Shown one piece after another: positions 1-13,036 of a stretch of 64,000 bases of DNA. The stretch is from Jacaranda mimosifolia. Its lineage: Eukaryota > Streptophyta > Magnoliopsida > Lamiales > Bignoniaceae. The DNA is taken from NCBI GenBank assembly GCA_018894105.1, contig CM032127.1, forward strand, positions 3,195,001 through 3,259,000, given 5' to 3'. Within the stretch, counting starts at the first letter, position 1; each line of letters opens with the position of its first letter. Made by a program: the position numbers and the translations under genes. The notes below the pieces were generated by a model. That model was not told where the DNA came from. It ran no database searches and saw only the letters and a list, made by a program, of their open reading frames with translations.

Positions 1-2800
1 AAAAAGTAAGTTGCCATAAAGTAAATTACAATACTAGCACTATATGTCCTAATAGAAGTAAATATTTTTGGACGTCCATTTTATAGTGCACTTGATGCAT
101 ACAAAAGCCATTATGTCAGTACTAATAATCGATAATGTTAATAATCACTTTGATTTCAAAAATAATTTTTTTTACATATTTTCAAAAACTTGTGACAAAT
201 TTAATCAATTAAAAAATAATTTTTGAATTTCAAATATTATGAGCAATTAAAACTCTTTAAATCATAATTATAAATATTATAAAATATTAAGTAACCGATA
301 AATTAATTAAATTTAATTCAAATTTAACTAATAAACAAAATTTTAATTATAATTAATTAATATACTGTAGAATAAAAAAAAAATCATAGTTCAATAAAAT
401 TGTGTAGCAATGCAATTAACAACAAAAATCTAATTCTTTTTATCTAACCCCCACAAACCCCGCCTAATACATTCCAATTCAACCAATTTTTAATCTATAA
501 ATGTAAACTCATTTTAAACTCAACCTACTTTGAATCCAATTTGTATCCTACTAACTTACCGATTTGCCACTCATAATACAAAAAAAATTTCTTATACTAC
601 CCTCTTCTTTTATGATACTTTTTTAGTCTAGAAAATAAACGTCTTGTTCAGTTATATCTTGAGTGTTTCTGGCATAAATATTTTGTAAGAACGAATTTTG
701 AAAAGTGGGATTAGGAACATGATGTATGTTTTGTTTGGTTTTGAAGAGTGATTGAAGATTATTTTGAAAGAGAGTAGCAAAGATTATTTTAAGAAGAAAT
801 AATGTGTTTACTCTTATTTTGGAAGGTGAATGGCAGTATCAAATATTACCTTTTCATTAATTAACGGGATAAATATGTAATTTCATATTAATATTTTTAT
901 GTATATATAATGATTATGTCAAGTTTAAATAATAGTAAAAAAGAATACTTTAAAGATATTATGAATTTTCATATTGTCAATATAAAAAATGCTTTGGAAC
1001 ACGTAACTAAACAAGGCTAAAGTATATAAATTTTCATAGTCTCTCTCTCTTGATGTTCAAGAAGCTTGGGAGATAACGAAAAATTGGGTCATTTGGTTCC
1101 CTCCTCATACAAAATGGCTAACGGCCCTTTGGGGTTATTTATATTTTCATTATTTTTCAAAAATTTAAAAAGTTGTTAGTGAAAATATATTAAAAATAAA
1201 TTTATATTTAAATAAATTATTGGAAGAATAATTATTATATTGGGTTTAGTGGATTGTAAATAGAAAGAGATAGTAATAATTATAATAAAAAAAGAAGATA
1301 TATAAGTTATTGGAGAATGTATTTTGAGAATAAGATTAAAAATATATTTCATAAAAATGTATATAAAAGGATATATTTCACTTTTTAAATAGTAAAAAAT
1401 GAGAAAATAAAATTTAAAAATAAAATCAAACAAGTCCTAAATTGTTTTGATTGCGATACTTGGGATCCCCAATTTTTCCACTCATTGCGCCCATGTACAG
1501 TACTATAAGTTAAAAAATAATTATTTTGGAATAATACTTAATAATATATAAAATTATAAGTATATTTAAAATAGTTTGATTATTAGTTAAAAATATATAT
1601 ATTTTAAAAAAAATGGCCATCATCTTCTTCTGCCTTAAACCCCCGCCGCAAACCGGCCCAGCCCCCTATTCCATGACTCCCACACCCCAGCCGGCCCCTC
1701 CTTTCTGCGCCGACCCATAGATCTGGCCACCTCGCCGGCCATGGGTATCGGATTTGGGCGGTTGGGATGAGATTTATTTATATGTATGTATTTATATATA
1801 TGTTTTTATTTGTATATATATGTATATGTAAATATGTATTATTTTAAAATATAATTTTGTGGAGAGTTTTGTGGTTTTTAATTTTTAACTTTTTAATTTT
1901 TTTAATGAAGGTTAAGGGGGCGTTTCATATTCTGTAGTTTTTTCACAAATAGATAATAATTTTTGCCAAGATTTTAACAAAAAATTGGACAAAGGATCAA
2001 AAGTGTTTAAAATGTTATAGAATTTGAACTATAAATCCATATACTCACACAGTTAAATTATGGGACAAAAAGACATTTTTTCCATTTGGTTTAATTAAAT
2101 AAGTTTTCAATAATAAAATTTTATTATTAATAGTACCTTTTTAACACAATGAACTATTAACATATAATAAAAATTAACCATCAGCCAACAATTCAAATAG
2201 CAAATTAAATGTACTTATTATATTGTCAACTAATCATTAAAATAAAATATTATAATTTCACATTTTAAATCAAACAATTTTATTAAGTACATTTGTACGT
2301 CTCTCACATAAAATATGCACAATCAATATTGCACCATAAACTACTCCACAAAGTTAAAGAATTGTTGAAACCTACATCCCAACAATAATTCATATAATTT
2401 AACCAACAGGACTACAACCCAATCAAATCAAATCCAATCCAACCCAGATAATTTTTACCAGTTTTATGTTGCAAGACTTCTTAGACAAGAACGTCTTCTG
2501 TAAGACGGATTAGGATGAGTCATGACGTGATGATATCAAGAGTTTGAATCCCTCCTCCACACAACCGCCCCAAAGAAAAGTACCCATTCATCTGAAAATA
2601 ATAAATTCATGATTGGTATAACAAACCAAAGCAACGGAACCTAGGATTTGAAACCACCTTCATAGCTTCTAGCCATATAAGGATTATTTGCCAAAAGATC
2701 ATTTTCACTACAAGAGACTTTTACCAATCGCAGATCTAAGCTACTAATAATTTTGGGATTCATACAAAGTGAAGAACTAGAATATTAATACTCCTAGACG
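1..2800. other. Intergenic DNA of copy A
   Basis: No coding signal. AT-rich sequence downstream of the pseudogene. Position 600-1490 contains one unit of the repeat family that forms the array at 6600-7860 (motifs TCTAGAAAATAAA and ATTTGGTTCCCTC), joined to a stretch (1150-1435) related to the GTTTGGTTTCA MITE at 47279. The ORF at 1176-1433 on the minus strand lies inside that repeat and is not a gene. Position 1615-1760 is a short GC-rich patch. Confidence 0.7.
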
Positions 2801-3141
2801 GCTAGACCTATGAACACATCAGAGAAAAGTCAATTTTGTGCAAGTTAGATAAAGTCCCAATAGACAATGAACAATAGAAACCCTGCTGCCACAAGTGGAA
2901 ATTACAGCCAATTCTGAGTAAAACTGTTCCACTGTGTAAGAGTTATGGGACTGAACCACAACAGTAGCAGAAAACAACATAGCAGTTAGTTCCCAACTCT
3001 TTTGAGGTTCCATGAGAAAATTACAGAGCAGCCAAAATCAAGACACAGAACTATTGATCATAACACAAAATACTTCTGTCTGGACCTGGCAAAAGTCTGG
3101 TTCAAAAGACAAGAGGGTATTTGGGACATGCGAGAGCCTGA

Positions 3142-5412
3142 TCATTTCCATAGTTTAACAATTTTGTCATGACTAGCAGAAGCAACATAGCCAGCCACCG
3201 TCGATACAGCCAACGATGCAATAAGTTCTTCATGTGCGGCAAGGGTCATAATCTTGTTTTCTGACATGTTCCAAAGCCCAAGCGGCTGCAAATAAAACCC
3301 TCATTTCAATTACAATTTTGAAACCTTGTAAGTTTTGTTAGTTTACTTGACGACATATGTGATTTGAGTAACTTTCAAAAGTTCGAAGAGGAGATAACTT
3401 GCCTGGTAACAACCGATAATGAGCAATGATGAATATGTAGGGTGGAAAACGCAAGAATGGAACTTGCTGCCATTGCAGCTAAGCTCATGCAAGCAATCCC
3501 CTTCACTTCCTGATCTCATCGTCCATACTCTCACCGAGTCCTCACTGACAGATGCCAGAAGCTCTCCTGAAGGTTCCCAGCAAACAGAATGAATAGGTTT
3601 TGTTTGACCCTATAGAAACCAACAACATCACATTAAGACAAGAATGAATGTAGAATAGGGGTCCATTAGCATTAAACAGACCAGCAGAAGAACAGAACAA
3701 TTCTAAAGATGCTAGAGAAGGTTCGTACAAAACACACAATTCATGGAAGACCTGTTAGGTATCAATAACAAAAATACAGAGAGAGAAACCACCAACACTT
3801 CAAGAAGCTGGAAAAAGTGTGGACCTTTAATGAATGTCGACAAGCCTGTGTCTCTGCGTCCAGTATTGACACTACATTTTCAGCAGCTGCTGCAAGATAT
3901 CTTCCAAGACGGGGCTGGAATCTCACTTGGGCAGTGCCACCCTAATCCAACCAGAGATGGAAACTCGAGAACCTTAGTTTCCCTCCAATGCCTCAACAAC
4001 AACGTAAATACATGCACATGCACATGCACACATATGTACATATATATATATATATATATGTACAAATGTATGAGTTATGTACATATATATGAACATAAGT
4101 AGGTGGTGGGCGGAGAGGGCAACGGTGGAAAAGAAAGAAAATAGATATGGAATGAGAATGAGTTAGGAAATCACGGTTTTATTTGTTTGTTTGATTTTCT
4201 ACCTTGAAGACCGTTGCACAGCTTCCATTATTGATACTCCAGTATCTTATCTCACCATCACCATCACAGGAGCAGATTAGATCTTCTTTGTTGGGATGGA
4301 AGTCCAATGACATTACACCAGCAGAATGTCCCGTAACGGTTCAAAGTGAATAGCCAGACTGCTAAAAAGTCAATAGTAAGGATAACTGGGCATCCTTCAA
4401 ATATATGAGCATATATCCTAGGAGTCCAAGAAATGGACAAGTTCCCTTTAAAGTATTTTCAAAGTAAAGCCAGAATCACTTAAGAAAGAAAGGATAATCT
4501 GATTTAATATTTTAAAAGAAGAAATTTTAGAATGGAAAGGGAAGCCTTCAAAAGAGAAAAGCAGTATGCCATCATATAAAAAGTGTTAATTAACTAACAT
4601 TGTCCGCATCCCAGACTCTGACAGTTTTGTCAAAAGATGATGTGGCAAGGCGAGCCATACTAGGACTGAAACGAACATCAGTAATAAGTGATGAGTGTTC
4701 CTCAAGTGTAGTTTTTGGCTCCAAACTGTCCGTGTACCACAATACAGCCTGTATCATTTTAATATAATCCCATTATTTCTATCAGATAGCAAGTCAACAG
4801 CAGCAACATTAGCAACATTAAGCAAATGGAGCCGCATAAGGTAGAGGCTATTTAATATTTGTCCTCATAATTGTGAATAGTCTTCCCAAATTTTGACAAT
4901 GACCTTGTTGTCATGACCACCACTGGCAAGCAGCTTCCCATCTGATGACAAGTCGCAACACACAATTTTACTGGAACTAGCCTGAACATGATTCACTTCC
5001 GTAAATGCAAACCCTGAATAGCATAAATTTCCAAGTCAGAACATACTGACATTGATATGAATTGGAATTCAAACTTCTTTGAAGCCTCATTGGCCAAAAA
5101 AAATTCTTCAAAGAGTCTATGCTCAGAGTTCTGCAAACTCAGCACGAAAGCATCAGCAACAGACATCTCCACAGTAATTTGCAAATTAAAATAGCCAAGT
5201 TATAATAATCTTAGCGTAGACATAATTGCTATTCAGATGAACATCCACAAAGTTGCATATCAGAATAGGATGAATAATATCCATAATACTTAAAAGCCTA
5301 AATTGCAGAAGCTCTGAATATAGACTCTTTGAAAATAAAAGCCCTTTTACTTACCTTTGCTGCCATCCATACAACGATCCATATCAGCTTTCACAAGATC
5401 TTTATTATCCCA
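3142..5412 (-). pseudogene. LEUNIG 3'-half pseudogene (exons 12-18 only)
   Basis: Exons matching LEUNIG 12-18 sit at 5412-5355, 5013-4904, 4748-4599, 4358-4203, 3941-3825, 3609-3403 and 3285-3142, with splice sites kept. The LisH and Gln-rich half is missing because homology stops at about 5500. Exon 15 has an in-frame TGA at 4341-4343, where the intact gene has CGA (Arg). Exon 12 lacks 78 bp (26 codons, in frame); the join is at about 5373, at a shared TCGTT. The last exon has Ser-to-Pro and Glu-to-Gly changes in its first three codons. Everything else stays open, which suggests a young pseudogene. It lies downstream of the real gene on the same strand, so read-through or antisense transcripts are conceivable, but nothing in the sequence shows expression. 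Confidence 0.92.
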
Positions 5413-5497
5413 CTGTCAAAGTAGATGTAAATAAGAAGTTTCTGGATTGAACAAAAACTCTACTCAAAAAAGGCTAAAACCTGACAACAATTCTTGA

Positions 5498-5668
5498 ATG
5501 ACAACAGTCGTGTATCCTTTGTTCCTTACCTCTACGTGGGTAGCTTCCCCGAGAGGCGCGATTTCACTGAAAACTCTTCCAACAATCAATCGCGGCGGGG
5601 GAGCCGAGATGGATTTCAATGCAGTGGAACCGATTTCGAATCGAGTGGCCGAAATAGGAATAAAATAA
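5498..5668 (+). other. Unrecognised GC-rich exon-like segment at the duplication junction
   Basis: Directly after copy A homology ends there is a GC-rich stretch of about 200 bp, unlike its AT-rich surroundings. On the plus strand an ORF of 56 codons starts at ATG 5498 and ends with TAA at 5666-5668. On the minus strand the same DNA is also open and ends in an exon-like AG/GTAAGG at about 5528-5533. I cannot name a protein on either strand. It may be a gene or transposon fragment at the duplication breakpoint. Confidence 0.3.
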
Positions 5669-6599
5669 AGCGGTATCCAGCTGTGAGATCAATAATTGTC
5701 TGATTTTTACTTCATCATGTGACTTTCACTTAGATTTTTGAAATACAAAAATATTGCTCATTGTAAAAAATTAATGGTTAATTAGCGCTAGTGCCGCTCT
5801 TGATCCCCAATTTTGTTGTCACTTGATATTAGTGGTCAAAATGTGACAACTTTGATTTTGGAATATTGAAAAAAATAAAGACAAAAATTAAGGAAATGTT
5901 TGATTATATTTTCCCAAAATAATATTATTTTAAAAAAAATATAATTGAATTTATCTTCATTTTTCATCAAAAACACACATTTTTATTACATACATACATA
6001 TTATATATATATATGTCATATATATTTTATTGTTATTATTTTAACGTTAAAAAAATTACTCAATTCCATTTTCACTGCCCAAAAATCCAGCAAAAAAGTA
6101 TTAATGTGACTGCTACAGCAAAAAAATATCTCCCCAGAAGCATACACAAACATACCAAAAAATAACTTTTACATTCTCCAATAATCCATTATCCAAAAAT
6201 ACATAAGAAAATCATAAAAAAAACATAATCAAACATTCCCTAAAGTTTTTTATACTTTTTGGTAAATTTGTCAAGGAAGCGTGAAGAGAAAGTGGGAGAT
6301 AAATTTTTATATTTTGGATATGACACCCCACCACTTGGGCAGAATAATGCTTTCACTAATAAAATATCTAGTCCCAAATTAGGTAGGATGGTAACTTGTT
6401 GTATATAATTTGATACAGCACAAGCCCAGCTCTCTCCATACTAGGTACGATTGTTTTATCATACGCTGAAGTTTTTTCTCTTAGCTCTCTTCCTTTCTCT
6501 TTTCTACTATGGCTCATATTGTGTTGCTGTGGGTATTTATTTAAATTATGAAAGGTCAGATTATATATAATAATATTAATATTTCACCTTATGGTATTA

Positions 6600-6600
<1 letters not shown>
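5669..6600. other. Intergenic AT-rich DNA
   Basis: No gene seen. Around 5875-6240 the sequence resembles a degenerate MITE: AAATGTTTGATTATATTTTCCC near the left and AATCAAACATTCCC near the right form an imperfect inverted pair, with AT-rich DNA between them. Both boundaries are uncertain. Confidence 0.35.
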
Positions 6601-7860
<1,260 letters not shown>

Positions 7861-8818
7861 TGGCAATATGAGTTTTACAGTTTACACCATGGTTAGTCCA
7901 ACCCAACCAGTATTTGGTAAGGTTGGATATAAAATATTTTAAATGGGTTTAACTTGGGTAGGGTTTAAATGGATTTAATATAGGTTTGATTAGACTCAAC
8001 TGATTTCGAGTTGTACATGAAATTGAAAATGGACTTAAACTAAAAATATATAATAATAAATTCATCCACATAATATAGTGAAATAAACAAAAATAACTCT
8101 TATCAATATATAATTTCATTAGTATCATGCTATAGAAGATAGATTCAAATAAATTTAAAAAATTACAATTATTACATTTTGTAATTACAAAAAATTACCA
8201 TTAATACTTAAAAATGATTACAAAAGAGAGAAAAAAAAAGTAACTTGCCATAAAGTAAATTACAATACTAGCACTATATGTCCTAATAGATGTAAATATT
8301 TTTGGCCTTTCATTTTATAGTGTACAAGAGCTATTATGTCAGTACTAATAATCGATGATGTTAATAATCACTTTGATTTCAAAAGTAAATTTTTTACAGA
8401 TTTTCAAAAACTTGTGACAAATTTAATCAATTAAAAAATAACTTTCTAATTTCAAATATTATGAGCAATTAAAATTCTTTAAATCAAAATTATAAATGTT
8501 ATAAAATAATAAGTAAACCATAAATTAATTCAAATTTAATTCAAATTTAACTAATAAATAAGAATTTAATAGTAATTAATTAATATATTGTAGAATAAAA
8601 ATAAAAAATCATAGTTCAATAAAATTGTGTAGCAATACATTTAACAACAAAAATCTAATTCTTTTTATCCAAGCCCCACAAACCCCGCCTAATCGATTCC
8701 AATTCAACCAATTTTTAATCCATGAATGTAAACTCATTTTAAACTCAATCTACTTTTATAATACAAAAATTTTCCTTCTGCTACTCCTCTTTCTTTTATG
8801 ATACTTTTAAAGTCCAGA

Positions 8819-11605
8819 TGTAACACCCCGATTTTGGGATTATGAATTTAAGTTGATTAAATTAAATTAATTAAAGTTTAGATAGAAATATTGGGAATTA
8901 GAGGATTTAATTATAAATAAGGAAGGGACTTGATTGTTTAAAATTACAAGGTTTGTGGGGTTAAAGTAGACAAATTGAAAGTTGGAGGACTTTAAAATAA
9001 TTGGATTTGGACTTGATTGTCCAGAAACAGGAATCTTGGGGTTCAATGTGCAAGAGTTGAAAGTTGGAGGACTTAATTGAAGTCCAGGGACTAAATTGAA
9101 GGCGGCTAAAGAATTTTGGGGCCAAATTGTAGGCAGTTCAAAGTTTTGGGGCCAAAGTGAAAAGGCTGAAAAGATTATTTTATATATATGATTGAGGACA
9201 AGACTTTACCTAATTTCCAAAACCTAACCCAAGCTCTTCCCAACTTCAGTTCTCCTTCGTTTTAGCTCTAAATTTGAAACTAAGACCATGGTTGGATTCC
9301 TCTTAGCTCAGGGATCATAACCATACCTATATTCACCAAAAACACCGGGCAATTCGCCAAGAAATGGGGGCGATGGAGAGCTTGCGGCGGAGGTGTCGGT
9401 TTCGCCACTTCCGGTGGCAAAAATAGGATGGGTTTCGCTTAGTTTTGGTCGCGATGAGGTGGGTAGGTTGGTGGTGGTTTCAATTTTGGGTTTTGAGGCA
9501 CGACGGTGGTGGAATTAACAATGGTGGCTGACAATGGAGGTTAAGGTTCACCACAGCTTTAAGCAACCAATTGATTGGCTTGCGGTGGTTGGAATCCAAA
9601 ATTGGTTGGGGTGTTTTGCTCCTGGTGTCGAGGCGCGCCTGCTAGTGGTGGTGGTCTCCATCGCCGGCGGCGATGTGTGGAAGACTGGCGGCAGCGCGTG
9701 GCAATGTTGTTCAGGCAACTTGTGCAGAATTGAATTTTAGACTCATCTGGACTAGCTCCGATGTTAGATTGGGTCTCGATTTGACCCAATTTGGGTAAAT
9801 TTCAATAATTGAATTTTAATTCGATTAAATTATCGAATGTATTGAATTTTTGGATAAAGTTTAATTATGACCTAAAGTAGGATTGTTACACTATGATATA
9901 GCTTAAGGTTATGTATTAATCTTATAACTAATATTGTTTTGAATTCAATCGACTCAGAGGAATTGTTAGATTTCAGTTAAGACCTTAAATAAATTTTTAA
10001 CCGTTGCTGTCGACTTGTCGAATTAAGGATGGTGGCATATGATTATCTTAAACATATGAATATCACATGGAATTTGAAAATTATGACTGAACAGTTAAGG
10101 TGACCAAGGAATTTGATAAGTTACATTGAGAAATTGTGATTCAGAAAACAAAATAATGTTGGTTTGGGCTATTTTACCTGAACTTTGAAATGAACAGGAA
10201 ACCATGTCATGAACTTTCCAAATATTTAAGGTTATCGGGGTTGTGTCAGAATACCCTTACGTTAACAAAGACGTTAGTTGTATTTGTATTGAAGATTCAA
10301 AGGATTGATAAAATAATGACTCGAGTTATCTTATAACAGTTCTCGGACTGAATAGGAAGCCAAAACCTGAGCGACCATACGACTAGGAATGCCTCTGCAT
10401 TTGCCAGGTGATTTTATACTCATTAATGTGAGATTCTTTGCTGGGGAAAGAACCTATATACTTGCTATCATACCATGATCGTTGCTTTCTTTCGATCTAT
10501 GTGTTGAAAATAGTACTCCACATCGCCTTTTATTCTAAGTGCCTTTGTTGATTTTGATTGATATCGCTTTATGAGAAATTGGCAATTGTGTTGAGGAAGC
10601 TAAAAAGTGATTTTGAAATATATGTTCTTATCGCCATGTCTATTTTGAAACCAGCCTGGTGCTAAATTAGTAATTTCATGTTAACATGGAGACTTGATGC
10701 GTTCAGTGAAATGCTGTTGGAAGTGTTTAATACCCTTGGGGGTGGGCCTTGGGATCGATTACGAAAGACGGTTGGGTGGAACGGTCCGCGGTGACAGATA
10801 TTTCGGCCGATACCTGTGCATAATGCACACAAAATCCCTACTAAGTAGGCCAGCTGGAGGTAGCTGCCTATGAGCGGGATCAGGCATACAGCTAACCATG
10901 CCTAGTGATTGATTAAGTGTCCGAGCCGATCACTCGGTACTTTGGAGAGATAAGGATTTTCATGTTTTCAAAAGTGGAGTGATAAGGTGGGAGAACCACC
11001 AACAGCAAAACTGTGAAAGTGATTATTAATCTTATTTTATATTGTGAAACTCAAGTATTTGACACAAACTCAGTGATTGTTCAAGTGACATGTCGACTCC
11101 TTATGGTCATAATCGTGATTTAAAATCCCTCTGTGAGAGATAGTGAATTTTGTGAAGCCTCATCACTGGTATGGGACAGTGGTGAGATGGATCACCTCAA
11201 AACTTTGACTAAAACCTTCTCTCACAATTTCTGAAAATATTTATGCTTCTATTTGTCTCTTATGTAATAATCGTGAAATTGTCATTTTGTTGTTATTATT
11301 AAACTATCTCACTAAGTCATTTGGACTTATATTGCTCTATTATTGCTCCCCTTTCTTTACCCAGATAAGAACAAGTGACGAAGACAAACTAGCCCAGGTG
11401 AACCATAAGGTAATGAGGGTGATGGAAGTGGCAAGTGTGATTTGAAATGTTTCGGTTCAAAGAGTAAGTATCCAATGGAGATGGTTGTGGGATTTAATTA
11501 TTTTGAAAATTTTGAAAAATGTATTTTCTGTTGTAAGAATGACGTGTGGCATTGTTTGAGTGGAACCTCAGCCGGAAGCAGGCGCCTCCCGGTCGGGGCG
11601 TTACA
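8819..11605. mobile_element. Solo LTR of a Ty3/gypsy-type retrotransposon
   Basis: A 2787-bp block begins TGTAACACCCCGA and ends TCGGGGCGTTACA: TG...CA ends inside a 13-bp inverted repeat with one mismatch. It is flanked by the 5-bp target duplication CCAGA (8814-8818) and CTAGA (11606-11610), one mismatch apart. Copy A shows the empty site as a single CTAGA at about 628. TGTAACACCC ends are typical of several plant gypsy families with long LTRs; assigning it to a Del/Tekay-like lineage is inference. No primer-binding site, polypurine tract or pol sequence is present, so it is a solo LTR left by LTR-LTR recombination. ORFs at 9534-9789 inside it are not genes. Confidence 0.88.
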
Positions 11606-12068
11606 CTAGAAAATAAAATGCCTTGTTCGGTTATGTCTTGAGTGTTTCTGGCATAAATATTTTGTGAGAATGAATTTTGAAAAGTGGGATTAGGAACATG
11701 ATGTATGTTTTGTTTGGTTTTGAAGAGTGATTGAAGATTATTTTGATAGAGAACAGCAAAGATTATTTTAAGAAGAAATAATGAGTTTACTCTTATTTTG
11801 GAAGGAGGCATAGCAGTATCAAATCATTACCTTTTTATTAATTAATGGGATAAATTTGTAATTTCATATTAATATTTTTATGTATATATAATAATTATGT
11901 CAAGTTTAAATAATGGCAAAAAAGAGTACTTTAAAGATATTATGAATTTTCATTTTATCAATATAAAAAATGCTTTGGAACACGTAGCTAAACAAGGCTA
12001 AAGTATGTAAATTTTCATAATCTCTCTCTCTTGATGTTCAAGAAGCTAAGGAGATAACGAAGAATTGG

Positions 12069-12136
12069 CCATTCCGCCCTGACTTCAATTACAAACTATT
12101 ACTTCTCGGCCTAACTCGGACTAATAGACTCCCCAG
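12069..12136. other. 68-bp segment unique to copy B
   Basis: The matching place in copy A (about 1090) reads AATTGG directly into GTCATTTGG. In copy B about 68 bp, richer in GC than their surroundings, lie between those two words. There is no clear target duplication or inverted repeat. It may be filler DNA from break repair. Confidence 0.7.
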
Positions 12137-12344
12137 GTCATTTGGTTCCCTCATCATACAAAATGGCTAAGGGCCCTTTGAGTTTATTTTTATTTTCACC
12201 ATTTTTGAAATTTAAAAAAGTTGTTAGTGAAAATGAATTAAAAATGAGTTTATACTTGAATAAATTATTGGAAGAAAATGATTATATTGGGTTTAGTAGA
12301 TTGTAGATGGAAAGATATGGCAACAATTATAATAGAAATAGAAG

Positions 12345-13008
12345 CGTTGATTTTGTCTTGAAATTTGGGCTAAATTGACGAGACACGAAAGAAATGAAGC
12401 AAAATGAAGCTAAGCAATCGAAATTAACTTGGGAGCACACCCCAACGCATGTTGGCAGGACGTCGTGCACCAGGGCACGAGGCGTTGCACGCTAAGGCGC
12501 GTAGATGGGCAGCAACATCAGCGACGTACACCCCGGGCGCTACTGGAACCGCGCGCCCAAATGCACGACGCACTATGACCGTACGCCCTAGCGTAAGTGT
12601 CTGCACCAGGGTGCGTGGCAAGCAAATTTTCTAGGAACTTTTGGCACAAGACAGGAACGTGCGCACCCGAGCGCGCATCCTAAGTCTATTGAAACTAGGA
12701 CTCTACTTTCGCGGGTATATATATGTTTTCTTCCAGGATAAAGTGACATAGACCATACATGAGTGCTTCTAACTGCTTTTGAGATAGTTTTCTCGAGATG
12801 GAATTTAAAACGAGGGTATTAGATGTTCTCGTGAGATTTGTGGGATTCAAGTTGTACTTGTTACTTGATTTGAAATCAATAAGATCATTTTCTTTGTTGG
12901 GTGGATTAAGTACATCGCCGAATCATATTAAATTTGTTGTCAGTTTTCATTGAATTTCTTTACTATTATTTCATAGCTTTGTTACTAGATCTTTCCAAGT
13001 TACAAAAA
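12345..13008 (+). repeat. 5' LTR of the copia element
   Basis: Starts CGTTGATTTTG (a decayed TGTTG) and ends near TTACAAAA at about 13008, just before the PBS. A GC-rich block (12440-12690) sits in the middle and a TATATATA promoter-like motif at about 12716-12724. The two short opposite-strand ORFs near 12424-12634 lie in the GC-rich block and are not genes. Confidence 0.88.
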
Positions 13009-13010
13009 AT

Positions 13011-13024
13011 TGGTATCAAGAGCC
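13011..13024 (+). other. Primer-binding site (tRNA-Met type) of the copia element
   Basis: TGGTATCAAGAGCC lies just inside the 5' LTR. It differs from the usual initiator-Met PBS TGGTATCAGAGC by one extra A. Confidence 0.85.
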
Positions 13025-13036
13025 AGGATTGATCAT

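Larger units (their letters stand above)
1..5500. repeat. Copy A of a head-to-tail segmental duplication
   Basis: Positions 1 to about 5500 align collinearly, with a few percent divergence by eye, to about 8235-21990 once two retroelement insertions in the second copy are removed. The match covers intergenic DNA (1-2800), the LEUNIG 3'UTR, exons 12-18 and introns. It stops abruptly at about 5500, within about 10 bp of the position matching the donor of LEUNIG exon 11 (22001). The left end lies outside the window. Copy A lacks both retroelements and so shows the pre-insertion state. Confidence 0.92.

Noticed and set aside
3743..4102. 119-codon plus-strand ORF
   Set aside because: Antisense shadow over LEUNIG pseudogene exon 16 and a microsatellite; the copy B counterpart lies across the real exon.
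9534..9789. Opposite-strand ORFs in GC-rich DNA
   Set aside because: Both lie inside the solo LTR and share no recognisable domain.
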